From assembly GCA_910577955.1 (NCBI GenBank), contig CAJTNC010000001.1, positions 1 to 64,000 of the forward strand: a stretch of DNA of 64,000 nucleotides, read 5' to 3'. Under the pieces are notes generated by a model, which saw only the letters and a list, made by a program, of their open reading frames with translations, was not told the DNA's origin and did no database searches. This DNA is from an uncultured Lachnospiraceae bacterium. GTDB taxonomy: Bacteria > Bacillota > Clostridia > Lachnospirales > Lachnospiraceae. The position numbers and the translations under genes were made by a program. Below, one piece after another: positions 25,311 to 34,384 of this stretch (position 1 is the first letter of the stretch; every line of letters begins with the position of its first letter).

Positions 25311-26984
25311 TTACTCAAGCCGCACAATAATATATTCCCCTCTGTCCTCGATAGATCCCTCCTTCGGGAAAGCCGGCATGTTTAAGAAATACTCTGAAGC
25401 TTCCTCGAAGTATTCCGGATTGGTGTTAGGCGTGACATACAGGCCGTGCATGGCAAAAAACCGCGCTAACTCCTCATCGGTTCCGAAAGCATTCACGCCC
25501 CATTCGTATACGGAGAGAGCCGGAGTCTGCGCCACCCACACCCCGTATTCCCGGTAAAACTTATCAAGCAGGTGCTCGTCTATCGGATCTGTCAACCGTT
25601 TCATTTTGAAAAAAATTTCTGTCCCGTATTCCACATAGGCATCCTTTATGATGCTTTTTGGCGGCGTATAATTTCCGATAAATACCACAGGCTTTGACGG
25701 ATCGTAATCCTTTTCCAGAGTCAGGGATATCTGTTCCGCCAGATTTACGGCGGACTCATACTTGAGCCGGTCCACATAGAACCATTTATTCATTTCATAA
25801 CACTGATTCCACAAAACCACGCTCAGCAAAAAAGCTGACACAATTGTCATTATTTTGCCGATCCGATGCCCCAATCCGTCAAGCCTTCCCACGGCATAAA
25901 CCGCCAAAAACGCTCCGTATCCGCATATCACCGGAAGAAACTGCGCCGCCCGGTATAACGTTGTCTTTCCCTCCACCGGAACTAACAAAAAGCAGCTTAT
26001 AAAACAGCCTGCCGTCATAAAAAGAATCCAAGGATTTTTCCTTCTGACCGCGCTGTACACCCCATATACCACGATAAAGGCCGCTGCAATGACAAATATT
26101 TTGATCGGATAATAGGCATAGCCAAAAACAAAATACATCACATAAAAGCGCTTTACCGCCATAGCAAACTCCGCCGCCGCGCCGGGGTCAAACATCCACC
26201 CCAAAATCTCTCCCACGGAACGCTGCACCGCCGCTTCCCGCAGATACCCCAAACCAAAGAGCCGGATGACACACTCGATCATCACGCTCCGCAGGATGAT
26301 CGCCGTCGCCGCTGACAATGCGGCAATGCCCAAAAGCTTCCATATTCTGCAGGACATATCCATATACTTTTCCGTCAGCAGCACCAAGAAAATTCCTAAC
26401 AACCAAACGATCATAAAAGATTCATAACAGCCCAGCGCCACAAACAGGAAAACTGCCATGCCGGCTGCCTCCGCCAAAACCCTCCGGCCGCTTCCCCTCT
26501 CCTGCGTAAGTTCCCGAAAGAAACACAGACTGACTCCCGTGCACAGATAACCGACCGAAACGCCGTTGTGGAGATAGTAGGGATAAACTTCCGCAAGCAG
26601 CGGACAAGACAAAAAGATGCAGGAAAAAAACAGATACCCCCACCGCGGCACCTTGTCCATACAGATCGAATACAGTAAAGCGCCCCACACTACAGCCGCC
26701 GCCATGAGGACCAACACACCGATCAAATCCATGATAAAGGGTACAAAATCCGCCACATGAAAAACCTTATTTAACAAAAAGAGGAACCACCTGCCCACAA
26801 TGGCATTCAGCCCTTCTTCAAAATACAGCGAAAAAGGTGTGTCATCAATACCCACCGTATGATGTGTGACAAGAAATCCGTAGCTGCAGACGGCCGTCAA
26901 AAGTAAAACCGCTCTGTACAGCCTGCTGCCCGGCAACACCGTAAAATTGTCTTTCCACCTCTGTAAACACGTTTTCTCCGACAT
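25311..26984 (-). CDS. GtrII-like membrane glucosyltransferase domain protein
   Basis: A 557-residue membrane protein with about eleven to twelve predicted helices. The N-terminal segment FLVTHHTVGIDDTPFSLYFEEG with GRWFLFLLNKVF is the pattern of the glucosyltransferase GtrII family (Shigella O-antigen modification) and its many relatives in Gram-positives. The acidic pair in IDDT sits on the first extracytoplasmic loop, where GT-C type enzymes hold their catalytic residue. The soluble C-terminal 130 residues (DYDPSKPVVFIGNYTPPK onward) are probably outside. The ATG at 26984 has GGAGG 6 bases upstream. The acceptor is unknown: it may add glucose to a wall polymer from a lipid-linked donor. 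No gtrA/gtrB genes are adjacent. Confidence 0.75.
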   Translation of the reverse strand: MSEKTCLQRWKDNFTVLPGSRLYRAVLLLTAVCSYGFLVTHHTVGIDDTPFSLYFEEGLNAIVGRWFLFLLNKVFHVADFVPFIMDLIGVLVLMAAAVVWGALLYSICMDKVPRWGYLFFSCIFLSCPLLAEVYPYYLHNGVSVGYLCTGVSLCFFRELTQERGSGRRVLAEAAGMAVFLFVALGCYESFMIVWLLGIFLVLLTEKYMDMSCRIWKLLGIAALSAATAIILRSVMIECVIRLFGLGYLREAAVQRSVGEILGWMFDPGAAAEFAMAVKRFYVMYFVFGYAYYPIKIFVIAAAFIVVYGVYSAVRRKNPWILFMTAGCFISCFLLVPVEGKTTLYRAAQFLPVICGYGAFLAVYAVGRLDGLGHRIGKIMTIVSAFLLSVVLWNQCYEMNKWFYVDRLKYESAVNLAEQISLTLEKDYDPSKPVVFIGNYTPPKSIIKDAYVEYGTEIFFKMKRLTDPIDEHLLDKFYREYGVWVAQTPALSVYEWGVNAFGTDEELARFFAMHGLYVTPNTNPEYFEEASEYFLNMPAFPKEGSIEDRGEYIIVRLE

Positions 26985-27057
26985 GTATACCCTCCACACT
27001 TTTTTCTTTCGTTCAGTATACCCCATTCAAAGAAAATGTGCAATGTATCCGGACAGA

Positions 27058-28185
27058 TCAAGATTCCCGTTTTGCCGTGGCCTCTTTCAGCAATTCGTAT
27101 GCAGCGGCCGCCACCGGAACGCCAAGCAGCATTCCGGCCGGCCCGGCCAGATTTCCGCCCACTGCCACCGCAGCAAATACCCACATGGCGGGAAGATTGA
27201 TTCTGGCACCCATCACTTTCGGGTAAATCAAATTTCCCTCAAGTTGTTGTAAAATCACCAAAAACACAATAAATACAAGTGTCTGAAGGGGACTGACCGT
27301 CAAAATGAGAAAGGCTCCGACGGCCATGCCGACAAAGGCTCCGACAATGGGGATAAGAGCCGTTACACCAACCAACGCGCTGATCATCGGGGCATAGGGC
27401 AGACCCAGAATCGACATGCCTATCATGCATAATATCCCCAGAATAACCGCTTCCGCCGCCTGTCCTGCAATAAAATTCCTAAAACTCCGATTGCACACCG
27501 AAATAATATGGATCAGTCCTGCACTAAATTTCGGTGAAAACCAAACCCGGATGAGACGGACTGTCTGACGCTTCAGTTTTTCCTTATTTGCAAGAACGTA
27601 TATAGAAAAAATCAAACCGATAAAAAAATTCATAAAACCGCCGGCAACAGAACTCAGTGCTCCTGCTGCCCGCTGAAGCAGCGTCTCTCTTCCGGATAAC
27701 ATCCGGTTTGCCAAGTTATCTTTTATCTGTGTCCAGTCTATATGGATCTGCTGCAGCTCCTCCCCGAAGGGCAATCCGGAAAAATCAAAAGACTGCTCCC
27801 AGAAAGCCGCCCGATCAAGGCCCGACATAACAATCTCTGCACCCAGCCTGACAGCCTTTACGATTTCCGGAATGACAAGAAATGCAATCCCGATAAAAAT
27901 GCCAAAAACAAGCGCCAGAGAAAAGGCAACGGCTATAGAGCGCCTTACCTTCTCATTTTTAATATAAAGATGCTTTTCAATAGGACGCATGGGAACATTC
28001 AGAATCAACGCCATGACAATTCCGAGCAAAATAGGAAACGTGATATCTGCTAACCATGATATACCGGCCGCTATCACATCTAAATGTCTGATCGTCAGAT
28101 AGATCACAATGCAGGCTGTCGCCACCCCGATGACCCACTTTGTTATTCTGCGGATTTTAATTTTTTCGCTTAAATCGATTTCCAT
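27058..28185 (-). CDS. AI-2E family (YdiK/PerM-like) membrane permease
   Basis: A 375-residue protein with about eight membrane helices, of the AI-2E transporter (UPF0118/PerM) family. The early DVIAAGISWLADITFPILLGIVMALIL segment, the middle helices after SGRETLLQRAAGALSSVAGG and the C-terminal block PIVGAFVGMAVGAFLILTVSP with LEGNLIYPKVMG are characteristic. One member exports autoinducer-2; others are Na+/H+ antiporters, so the substrate cannot be given from sequence. The ATG at 28185 has GGAG 9 bases upstream; a start 30 bases earlier is unsupported. No luxS gene is in the window. It is 95 bases after the alarmone synthetase gene in the same direction. Confidence 0.87.
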   Translation of the reverse strand: MEIDLSEKIKIRRITKWVIGVATACIVIYLTIRHLDVIAAGISWLADITFPILLGIVMALILNVPMRPIEKHLYIKNEKVRRSIAVAFSLALVFGIFIGIAFLVIPEIVKAVRLGAEIVMSGLDRAAFWEQSFDFSGLPFGEELQQIHIDWTQIKDNLANRMLSGRETLLQRAAGALSSVAGGFMNFFIGLIFSIYVLANKEKLKRQTVRLIRVWFSPKFSAGLIHIISVCNRSFRNFIAGQAAEAVILGILCMIGMSILGLPYAPMISALVGVTALIPIVGAFVGMAVGAFLILTVSPLQTLVFIVFLVILQQLEGNLIYPKVMGARINLPAMWVFAAVAVGGNLAGPAGMLLGVPVAAAAYELLKEATAKRES

Positions 28186-28279
28186 TTTCTTTCTCCAAAC
28201 ACAAAAATCTCCCAAAGCGTTACCGGGTGGGCGAGAACTCTTTATTATTATATTTATAACTGCATACTTTATTCAAAGA

Positions 28280-28969
28280 TCACTCTCTTTCAATCATATC
28301 TTTGATCTCCTGCATCTGCATATCGAGGTGAGCGCTCAGATCCGCACAGCGGCTGAGCCGCTCCGTCGTTTTCTCGACGATATCCGAGGAAAGACTTTTT
28401 TTATAACGAAGCTGGTGCTCCAGACTAGCCCAAAATTCCATGGCTATCGTCCGGAACTGCACCTCGACTTTCATAAGTTTTTTCTGATCCTGCAGAAAGA
28501 TCGGAACTTCCACAATGAGATGCAGGCTCCGGTATCCGTTTTCTTTCGGTTTCTGAATATAATCTTTTCTTTTGATCAACGTGATATCGTCCTGCTGCAG
28601 CAGACAATCCGCGAGCATATAAATGTCATCCACAAAAGAACAGACAATACGCAGGCCTGCTATATCAAAAAGATTTTTTTCAATCGCTTCCAGCGTAAAA
28701 GGCAGGTTTTTGCGCAGCAGCTTGTCCCGGATGCTTTCCGGAGATTTTAACCTGCTCTGGATATTGTCGATCGGATTTCGGTCATGAGCAAGGGAAAAAC
28801 GCTCGTCCAAAACTCGAAACTTTGTCTCGATCTCCATAATAGCGCAGCGATAACAGGACATTAAGTCTTTGGAAGGCGCTATAAATTTCTGAAAAGTCTC
28901 GATAGATCGATCGTCAAAGATATCTGCAAATCTGTCTTTCAGGATCTGGGAAGATTCCGGTTCTCTCAT
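28280..28969 (-). CDS. Small alarmone synthetase (RelA/SpoT synthetase domain)
   Basis: A 229-residue single-domain (p)ppGpp synthetase of the RelQ/YjbM or RelP/YwaC type. The synthetase core is present: FDIAGLRIVCSFVDDIY, RKDYIQKPKENGYRSLHLIV with the G-loop Tyr, and VEVQFRTIAMEFWASLEHQLRYK with the catalytic Glu in E-x-Q. There is no HD hydrolase domain and no regulatory TGS/ACT domains, so it makes alarmones and cannot remove them. Small synthetases respond through their transcription to wall stress and other cues. The ATG at 28969 has GGAAGCGGATATT upstream. It sits between the VanZ gene and the AI-2E gene with gaps of 61 and 94 bases. Confidence 0.92.
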   Translation of the reverse strand: MREPESSQILKDRFADIFDDRSIETFQKFIAPSKDLMSCYRCAIMEIETKFRVLDERFSLAHDRNPIDNIQSRLKSPESIRDKLLRKNLPFTLEAIEKNLFDIAGLRIVCSFVDDIYMLADCLLQQDDITLIKRKDYIQKPKENGYRSLHLIVEVPIFLQDQKKLMKVEVQFRTIAMEFWASLEHQLRYKKSLSSDIVEKTTERLSRCADLSAHLDMQMQEIKDMIERE

Positions 28970-29030
28970 AATATCCGCTTCCTTTCATCAGGGCAATATA
29001 TCCCTTACCCTGCCTCATAGTATAACACAA

Positions 29031-29651
29031 TTACAATACCATACTCCAGACCGCATTTGATAAAATAGGTTTCAGAAAAAAGCTGATCAGAAAAACAATT
29101 CCAAACAAAATAGCAGCCTCCCTTCCGCTGTCTTGTTCTTCATCCTTCGGTATCACAAAGGGCAGCCGAAAACCAAGCCGTCTGCCGATGCAATACCCCA
29201 ATACCGTTCCGGCCGTATTTGTGATCAGATCGTCCACATCCGTCAACCGAAAGGTAAAAATCTGCAGCATCTCGATAAGCATTGAAAACAAAAGCCCGGA
29301 GACAGCGGCGGTCCGCAAAGAGCGGTACTTTTTCCAGAGGGCCGGCAGCAGAAAACCAAACGGCATAAACAGCAAGATATTTAAAATCGTATTTCTGATA
29401 TACGCAAGCGGATTATTTGCAATATCGATCAACGGAATCAGATTAAAGTCCGGATCTATATTCCACGACATCACGGAAGGAATACCTGTCACCATAAAAA
29501 CACCGGCAAGGTAACATGAAAAAACCATCACTGCCGCCGTTTCAAAAAATCCATGCTTCTTTAAGATGAAATACCGCCAAATAAAAACAGCCGGCAGCAC
29601 AAAAACCACTGACGAAAAAACTTCTATTCCAAAGATCAATACCATGCTCAT
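29031..29651 (-). CDS. VanZ-family membrane protein
   Basis: A 206-residue protein with five predicted helices and the VanZ domain: NTILNILLFMPFGFLLPALWKKYRS, SMLIEMLQIFTFRLTDVDDLITNTAGTVLGY. VanZ of enterococcal Tn1546 raises teicoplanin resistance; chromosomal relatives are common in Firmicutes and their role is unclear. No other van gene is near, so glycopeptide resistance should not be inferred. Two in-frame ATG codons lie at 29651 and 29645; the first is taken. A hydrophobic C-terminal helix after ILFGIVFLISFFLKPIL closes the protein. Confidence 0.85.
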   Translation of the reverse strand: MSMVLIFGIEVFSSVVFVLPAVFIWRYFILKKHGFFETAAVMVFSCYLAGVFMVTGIPSVMSWNIDPDFNLIPLIDIANNPLAYIRNTILNILLFMPFGFLLPALWKKYRSLRTAAVSGLLFSMLIEMLQIFTFRLTDVDDLITNTAGTVLGYCIGRRLGFRLPFVIPKDEEQDSGREAAILFGIVFLISFFLKPILSNAVWSMVL

Positions 29652-29949
29652 ATTCTCTATCCTCCAAGCTTATTATCGCTTTTGTATCATAACATATTGT
29701 CAGATTATCCTTCCATTAAGCACTTCTTAAGATTTTATGAATACTGATATTGTGATTTTTCTTTGTCCTTTTGATCATTTTGCAAAAGCTATCCGTTATA
29801 ATAGATATACCCTATCCCGGCGGACAGTTTATGTAACGCCGCAAAGCCGCAGTATAGGAAACCGATACCTGCAGGAAAGTAGGCCGGCGCTGCCGTGAAT
29901 AAAGATATTCCAAACACAGACTATCACAGAACCGCTTTGAAAAAATGCA
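29652..29949. other. Gene-free stretch before the decayed sigma/ABC operon
   Basis: This holds an AT-rich part, a TATAAT at 29797-29802, and about 130 bases after it that look like eroded coding sequence (short open pieces in all three plus-strand frames, each soon ended). I read it as the remains of the promoter and 5' end of the sigma-factor gene whose intact end follows. Confidence 0.45.
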
Positions 29950-30108
29950 GTTCTTTCACCGGAGCAAAAAGAAGCCATTCTGCTGCGCTTTGAGGAGGAA
30001 CTCAGTTTTTCGGAGATCGCAAAAGTTACGGGATGCAGCCCGCGGACCGCACAGAGCAAAGTCCGAAACGGCTTAAAGATCATGCGAAAGGAGATGGATC
30101 ATGCATAA
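29950..30108 (+). pseudogene. Remnant of an ECF-type sigma factor (region 4)
   Basis: Fifty-two codons in one frame read as sigma-70 region 4: LSPEQKEAILLRFEEELSF, SEIAKVTGCSPRTAQSKVRN and the end GLKIMRKEMDHA. The -35 recognition helix-turn-helix is complete. Region 2 and a start codon are missing; upstream the frame is lost. Its stop codon overlaps the ATG of the next remnant, which is the usual sigma/anti-sigma junction. Confidence 0.75.
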
Positions 30109-30802
30109 TACAGATTTGGAAATTTCTCTGAAAAGAACTTTCAGACAGGCTTTTCAAGAAGAAATGCAGGATAAAAATCGGATTTTTCCGGTATCTTTCC
30201 GATGTATTCCGTTTTGAAGGATTTCCGATTCTCGGACTGCAGGCCATCGTCCTGTTGTTTATCTGCCTGAATATTTCTTTTATTATAAAAAAGCCTGCCT
30301 TAATGCCTGTTTTTATGCCTCTATTTGCGCTCACCGTATTCCCGGCACTTTTTCGCGGCAGACGGTATAACATGACAGAACTGGAGGCCTCCACAAGAGC
30401 CTCCGGCGCACAGATCGTTCTGGCCAAACTGGTGCTTGCGGGAGGTGCAAATCTTGTCTGTCTCACGCTCCTTTTGTGCCTTGAGTTTTTTCTGAATGCG
30501 TCCCCGATACAGACCGGCCGACTGATCCTTTATGCTATCGTCCCTTATCTGATCTGCATGACGGTACTGCTTCGCAGCATGCGGCTGCAGAAATACAAAA
30601 TACGCTGTCCTTTGTCTTTGAAATTTTTGCTTTCTGTCCGGGCTGGAGCATTATGCCAAAAGTTCTTCCCGAATTGTATGGGGCCTCCGCTGCAGAAATA
30701 TGGTTCGCTGCTTTTGCGGCATTCGGCGCCTTCTTTTTGAAAGAGATCATTTATATAGCAGATATGCGAAAGAGAGGTAAAATGTATGGAATTATCACTT
30801 GA
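30101..30802 (+). pseudogene. Remnant of a membrane protein gene after the sigma factor (two frameshifts)
   Basis: The gene starts with an ATG inside the sigma-factor end (MHNTDLEISLKRTFRQAFQ), with AAAGGAG upstream, but the frame ends at 30217. Moving one frame near 30190 restores a long hydrophobic reading (FRYLSDVFRFEGFPILGLQA, FALTVFPALFRGRRYN, then a TELEASTRASGAQIVLAKLVL segment). A second shift near 30585 restores the end (SFVFEIFAFCPGW to KEIIYIADMRKR). Repaired, it would give about 230 residues with a cytoplasmic start and about six helices. The position suggests an anti-sigma or ABC-linked membrane protein; the family is not recognised. Confidence 0.7.
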
Positions 30803-31152
30803 CCGTCTGACAAAGCAATACGGGTGCGCTTCCGCAATCTGATCTCCGGGGAATGGCGGGATAATACAAGTCAGCTCTTGATGACGACCAAAAACGGCCG
30901 GAAAAAGATCGCCCGGACCAAAATAGCCGTCGGCGTCCTTTTCTCCGCAGAACTTTTTCTCCTGCTGGCCGGCAGCATACTGATCTGCTCCCTCTTGTGG
31001 GAAGCCCCTCGGATATATTCCGCACCTACACTTTCTGTTTCTTCGGGCGCTATATCTGGCCGCCCTGTCTGCTGCTCATAGTTCCTGTCTTAATCGGAAT
31101 CATATGTATGCCTTTTGCGGTAAAAAGATGGGCGAGGCAGATCAAAAAATAG
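30786..31152 (+). pseudogene. Deleted ABC transporter: ATPase start joined to permease remnant
   Basis: An ATG at 30786 begins MELSLDRLTKQYG, the normal first strand of an ABC ATPase, and then the frame breaks at once. About 15 bases on, another frame reads the middle of an ABC-2 type permease (RNLISGEWRDNTSQLLMTTK, NGRKKIARTKIAVG and a hydrophobic helix). A third frame gives a last piece ending IICMPFAVKRWARQIKK at 31152. Most of the ATPase and the first half of the permease are therefore deleted. The 3' end overlaps the convergent YkgJ-like gene by 11 bases. Confidence 0.7.
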
Positions 31153-31843
31153 GAAGCAGCTCCCCCATTCTTTCCTCAAACTGTTCGTAAAAATCTTTTT
31201 CCTCATCATAAGGCGTCCTGTAAAACCACTCCAGCATGGAGAGGTTAATCTTTTTCACCTTCTCATCCTCCCCCGCCGCCAGCAATTCCTGCATTTTTTC
31301 CTGAAAGTCCCTGCAGAAATAGTGCCATTTCGTGATAAAAGCTTCATTCTTTTTCAGATCAGGTATGCCCAGCCATTTCTCAATCTTTACTTTTGTCCCG
31401 GGGAGTTTCGGGCAGGAATCCTTCACGACAAAGTATTGAAAGCCCTTCACCTCTTCCACCCCCTTCTCCGTCCGAACTTCCCGGATCTCATAATTTCTGC
31501 CAAGCGGAAACAACCTGCAAAGTCCCGGCCGGAAATCATGGATACCGCACCTGCCTTCCTCAGTCAAAAAGCCGCACATCTCCCGAATCTCATCTGTTTC
31601 CTGCAGCCTGTGCGCTGCCATTTTCAGGTTCGGCATCACCATACCGTCCGTCATATAAAGTTCAATCTTATCTCTCATCAATTCGTCAAAGCTTTTCTTC
31701 AGATGCACCGTCAGTTCATAAATATCAAAGGGAGTCAGCACAACCGACTCCCCCATTTCCTGACAGCAGTAAGAGCAGCCTTTGCAGTCATTACAGCCTA
31801 TTTTCGCCATATCTCCGGCAGCATACAATCTGTCTGGCACCAT
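31142..31843 (-). CDS. YkgJ-family cysteine-cluster protein
   Basis: A 233-residue protein of the YkgJ/Fe-S oxidoreductase-like family (zinc- or iron-chelating CxxCxxxxC domain). The N-terminal cluster GCNDCKGCSYCCQEMG and the later EEGRCGIHDFRPGLCRLFPLG provide seven to eight Cys for a metal centre. Family members are common but have no established reaction. The middle part (NYEIREVRTEKGVEEVKGFQ) and the C-terminal helices follow the usual length. The start at 31843 is 14 bases after the stop of the GH13 gene, so it is probably the second gene of that transcript. A functional link with amylase is not obvious. Confidence 0.85.
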   Translation of the reverse strand: MVPDRLYAAGDMAKIGCNDCKGCSYCCQEMGESVVLTPFDIYELTVHLKKSFDELMRDKIELYMTDGMVMPNLKMAAHRLQETDEIREMCGFLTEEGRCGIHDFRPGLCRLFPLGRNYEIREVRTEKGVEEVKGFQYFVVKDSCPKLPGTKVKIEKWLGIPDLKKNEAFITKWHYFCRDFQEKMQELLAAGEDEKVKKINLSMLEWFYRTPYDEEKDFYEQFEERMGELLPIF

Positions 31844-31857
31844 ATATCTTTCCTCTT

Positions 31858-34098
31858 CTACTTCAGTCTGTTACGTTTTCTCTCAAATATTGACTTTACC
31901 CCTTTGTCGCTCTTCTGGGTTTCATGCTCAAAAATTGTCGGACTGCTTTTCACTTCCTCGCTTTTTTTATCCACATAATTGATCTGTATTTCGTCCTCCT
32001 GACAGAAAATCGCCGCTGAAGTTTTTCCCAGTGTGACCTCTAACCTTCCGCCTTCCACTTTATACTCCACAGGCTCTGTGGTAAAACCGTTTTCATCCGT
32101 CAGCATCATACGGGTCATCGTCGATTCTTTCGGTACGCCGAGCGCCCAAACCTCCAGCTTTCTCGTCACCTCGTAGTCACAGTTATTGATCACGGTAAGC
32201 GTTCTGGAACAGTCGTTAAAGCGCCCGAAAGCAATCAGATTAAATTCTCCGATCACAGGCTTTAAGGAACCCGTCCTCAGTTCCGGTCTGGACTTGTGGA
32301 TCTTAATGACCTCCTGATGGAACCGAATCAGTTCTTCGTCCTCATGCCCCCACGGATATGTCCGCCTGTTGTCCGGATCGGTAAAACCACATACGCCCGC
32401 TTCATCGCCATAGTAGACGGTGGGTGCCCCGGGCCATGTCATCTGAATCAAAACCGCTTCTCTAAAGACCGCTTTATTGACCTCTCTCTCCGCCATCTCC
32501 GGCCCCATATAATTTGTCCGGCCTACTTTGCGGTTCGTTCTTGTCAGAAAACGGGAATGGTCGTGGTTGGAAAGCTCGTTCATCGCCACCATCCTCGCAG
32601 GCCCCATCAGCCTCGCTCCGTTGTATTTCATGGCGCTCCAGAAGTTATCCGCATGCCCCAGCATATCCATCCTAAAATCGTCGCTATGCTTCTCCATACC
32701 GGTTAAAAACCATGTCACAGGTTCCATGAACGCATCGTAGTTCATGACGCTGTCCCACTCTTTTCCGTTGAGCCACGGTTTCGGATTCCCATACTGCTCC
32801 GCCAAAATCAGCGCATCCGGATTTGCCCTCTTTACCCGCCTGCGGAACTCCTGCCAAAAGCGATGGTTCATCTCCGGCGACATACCGAGATCCGCGGCTA
32901 CATCCAGCCGCCAGCCATCCGCATGATAAGGCGCGGAAACCCATTTTTCACCGATCCATAAAATGTATTCTAATAATTCCTGAGATTCTTCATAGTAAAG
33001 CTTCGGCAGTGTATCATGCCCCCACCAGCCGTCGTAGGTACTGTTGTATGGCCACTTATTCGGATTCTGGTCATGGAACATGAACCAGTTGCGGTAGGGA
33101 CTGTCTGCGGAAACATAAGCGCCTTTCTCATAGCCCTCCGCCTCTTCATAGATCCTCTCCCTGTCCAACCACTTATTGAAAGAACCGCAGTGATTAAACA
33201 CTCCGTCTATAATGACGCGCATTCCTCTCCTGTGAACTTCCTCCACAAACTTCGCAAAAAATTCGTTGCTTGCTTCCAGATTCCGTTTATCCGTCACACG
33301 GTTGATGTAGCGGGATGCAAAGCGGTTTTCCTTCTGTCCTTCGGAAAGCAGTTCCCCTTCGTCGTAAACGATCTTTCCGATATGGGGGTCTATATATTCA
33401 TAATCCTGAATATCATATTTATGGTTGGACGGCGATACAAACAGCGGGTTAAAATAAATCGCTTCGACTCCCAGTTTCTCTAAATAGTCCAGTTTATCCC
33501 ACACTCCCTGCAGATCCCCGCCGTAAAACTCGCGAATCCCCATCTGAGCAGGGTACTTGCTCCACTGATCTTCCGGAACCCTATGAGAGTAATCGCCGAT
33601 ATAAAAATATTCTCTGTCCAGTACGTCATTACTCTTATCGCCGTTATAGAAACGATCCACCAGAATCTGGTACATCACCGCGCCTTTGGCCCAATCCGGC
33701 GTCTTGAATCCGGGGATCAAGGTGAAATAATAATCCGGATCCGCTTCTTTGACCGCGCCGCGCTGATCGAAATAGAGGGTCATTTTACCTGACTGCACTT
33801 TAAAGCAGTAAGAGATTGTTTTATCCTCCAGCTCTATCACCAGTTCATAAAAATCAAACAGATCCGTCTCTTCGGTTCTTTCCATCAAATAGGATGTTCC
33901 GTTCCACTCCAGAAAAACCCTGTCAACATTATTTCTCTCCGTACGAAAACGCACCGTCACTTCGCTGTAGGCCGCCGGTTCTGCCGGGTAAATATAATTG
34001 TTCGTATTATCCGAATACAGCGCCCGCTTATTAAAAACAGGACGCATCGTTGAAACATAATACTGTTGGTTAAACAACGACTGAAAGTCCGAAGCCAT
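31858..34098 (-). CDS. GH13 neopullulanase/cyclomaltodextrinase-type amylase
   Basis: A 746-residue intracellular alpha-glucan hydrolase. The N-terminal CBM34-like domain (about 1-130) is followed by the (beta/alpha)8 domain with the four GH13 regions: IIDGVFNHCG, GWRLDVAADLG (nucleophile Asp), ALILAEQYGNP (general acid Glu) and SNHDHSRF. A C-terminal beta domain ends near 690, then about 55 charged residues (DKKSEEVKSSPT to KRNRLK) form an unusual tail. There is no signal peptide, so it works on imported maltodextrins or cyclodextrins; released glucose can feed the glucokinase at 8325. The ATG at 34098 has AAGGA about 10 bases upstream. Its promoter is at 34135-34163. Confidence 0.92.
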   Translation of the reverse strand: MASDFQSLFNQQYYVSTMRPVFNKRALYSDNTNNYIYPAEPAAYSEVTVRFRTERNNVDRVFLEWNGTSYLMERTEETDLFDFYELVIELEDKTISYCFKVQSGKMTLYFDQRGAVKEADPDYYFTLIPGFKTPDWAKGAVMYQILVDRFYNGDKSNDVLDREYFYIGDYSHRVPEDQWSKYPAQMGIREFYGGDLQGVWDKLDYLEKLGVEAIYFNPLFVSPSNHKYDIQDYEYIDPHIGKIVYDEGELLSEGQKENRFASRYINRVTDKRNLEASNEFFAKFVEEVHRRGMRVIIDGVFNHCGSFNKWLDRERIYEEAEGYEKGAYVSADSPYRNWFMFHDQNPNKWPYNSTYDGWWGHDTLPKLYYEESQELLEYILWIGEKWVSAPYHADGWRLDVAADLGMSPEMNHRFWQEFRRRVKRANPDALILAEQYGNPKPWLNGKEWDSVMNYDAFMEPVTWFLTGMEKHSDDFRMDMLGHADNFWSAMKYNGARLMGPARMVAMNELSNHDHSRFLTRTNRKVGRTNYMGPEMAEREVNKAVFREAVLIQMTWPGAPTVYYGDEAGVCGFTDPDNRRTYPWGHEDEELIRFHQEVIKIHKSRPELRTGSLKPVIGEFNLIAFGRFNDCSRTLTVINNCDYEVTRKLEVWALGVPKESTMTRMMLTDENGFTTEPVEYKVEGGRLEVTLGKTSAAIFCQEDEIQINYVDKKSEEVKSSPTIFEHETQKSDKGVKSIFERKRNRLK

Positions 34099-34134
34099 AC
34101 ACACTATATCCTTTCTTTCTTCTTTACTATAAAT

Positions 34135-34163
34135 ATTTTATTATGTTTGCGCCGCTGTTTCAA
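34135..34163 (-). promoter_or_regulatory. Sigma-A promoter of the GH13 operon
   Basis: On the minus strand TTGAAA (34158-34163), 17 bases and TAAAAT (34135-34140), about 35 bases before the start codon. I saw no clear catabolite-response element over it. Confidence 0.65.
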
Positions 34164-34212
34164 GTAGAAATTGCGGAGAAGCGGGAAAAAGTACAATGCT
34201 TTTTTTGAAAAT

Positions 34213-34242
34213 AAAAAGGACAGTCTTTCGACTGTCCTTTTT
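34213..34242. terminator. Terminator downstream of the second ftsH
   Basis: AAAAAGGACAGTC, a TTTC loop region and GACTGTCCTTTTT form a perfect 12-13 bp stem with T runs in both directions. It closes the minus-strand tilS-hpt-ftsH transcript before the GH13 promoter. Confidence 0.85.
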
Positions 34243-34384
34243 AGAGAAGGTATTTCTTTCTTATGGGGTATAGCAAAAAACTATATAATGTATTGGGGGG
34301 TTACAAGAAGTATAATAGCATACCACCCCACTGTCTACAAGACTTAGAATTCACAAATATCACAAAAATCACTTGCCAAATTTG

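Noticed and set aside
29031..29651. Glycopeptide resistance from the VanZ gene
   Set aside because: There are no vanH, vanA/B, vanX or vanRS genes nearby, and chromosomal VanZ-domain proteins are common without resistance.
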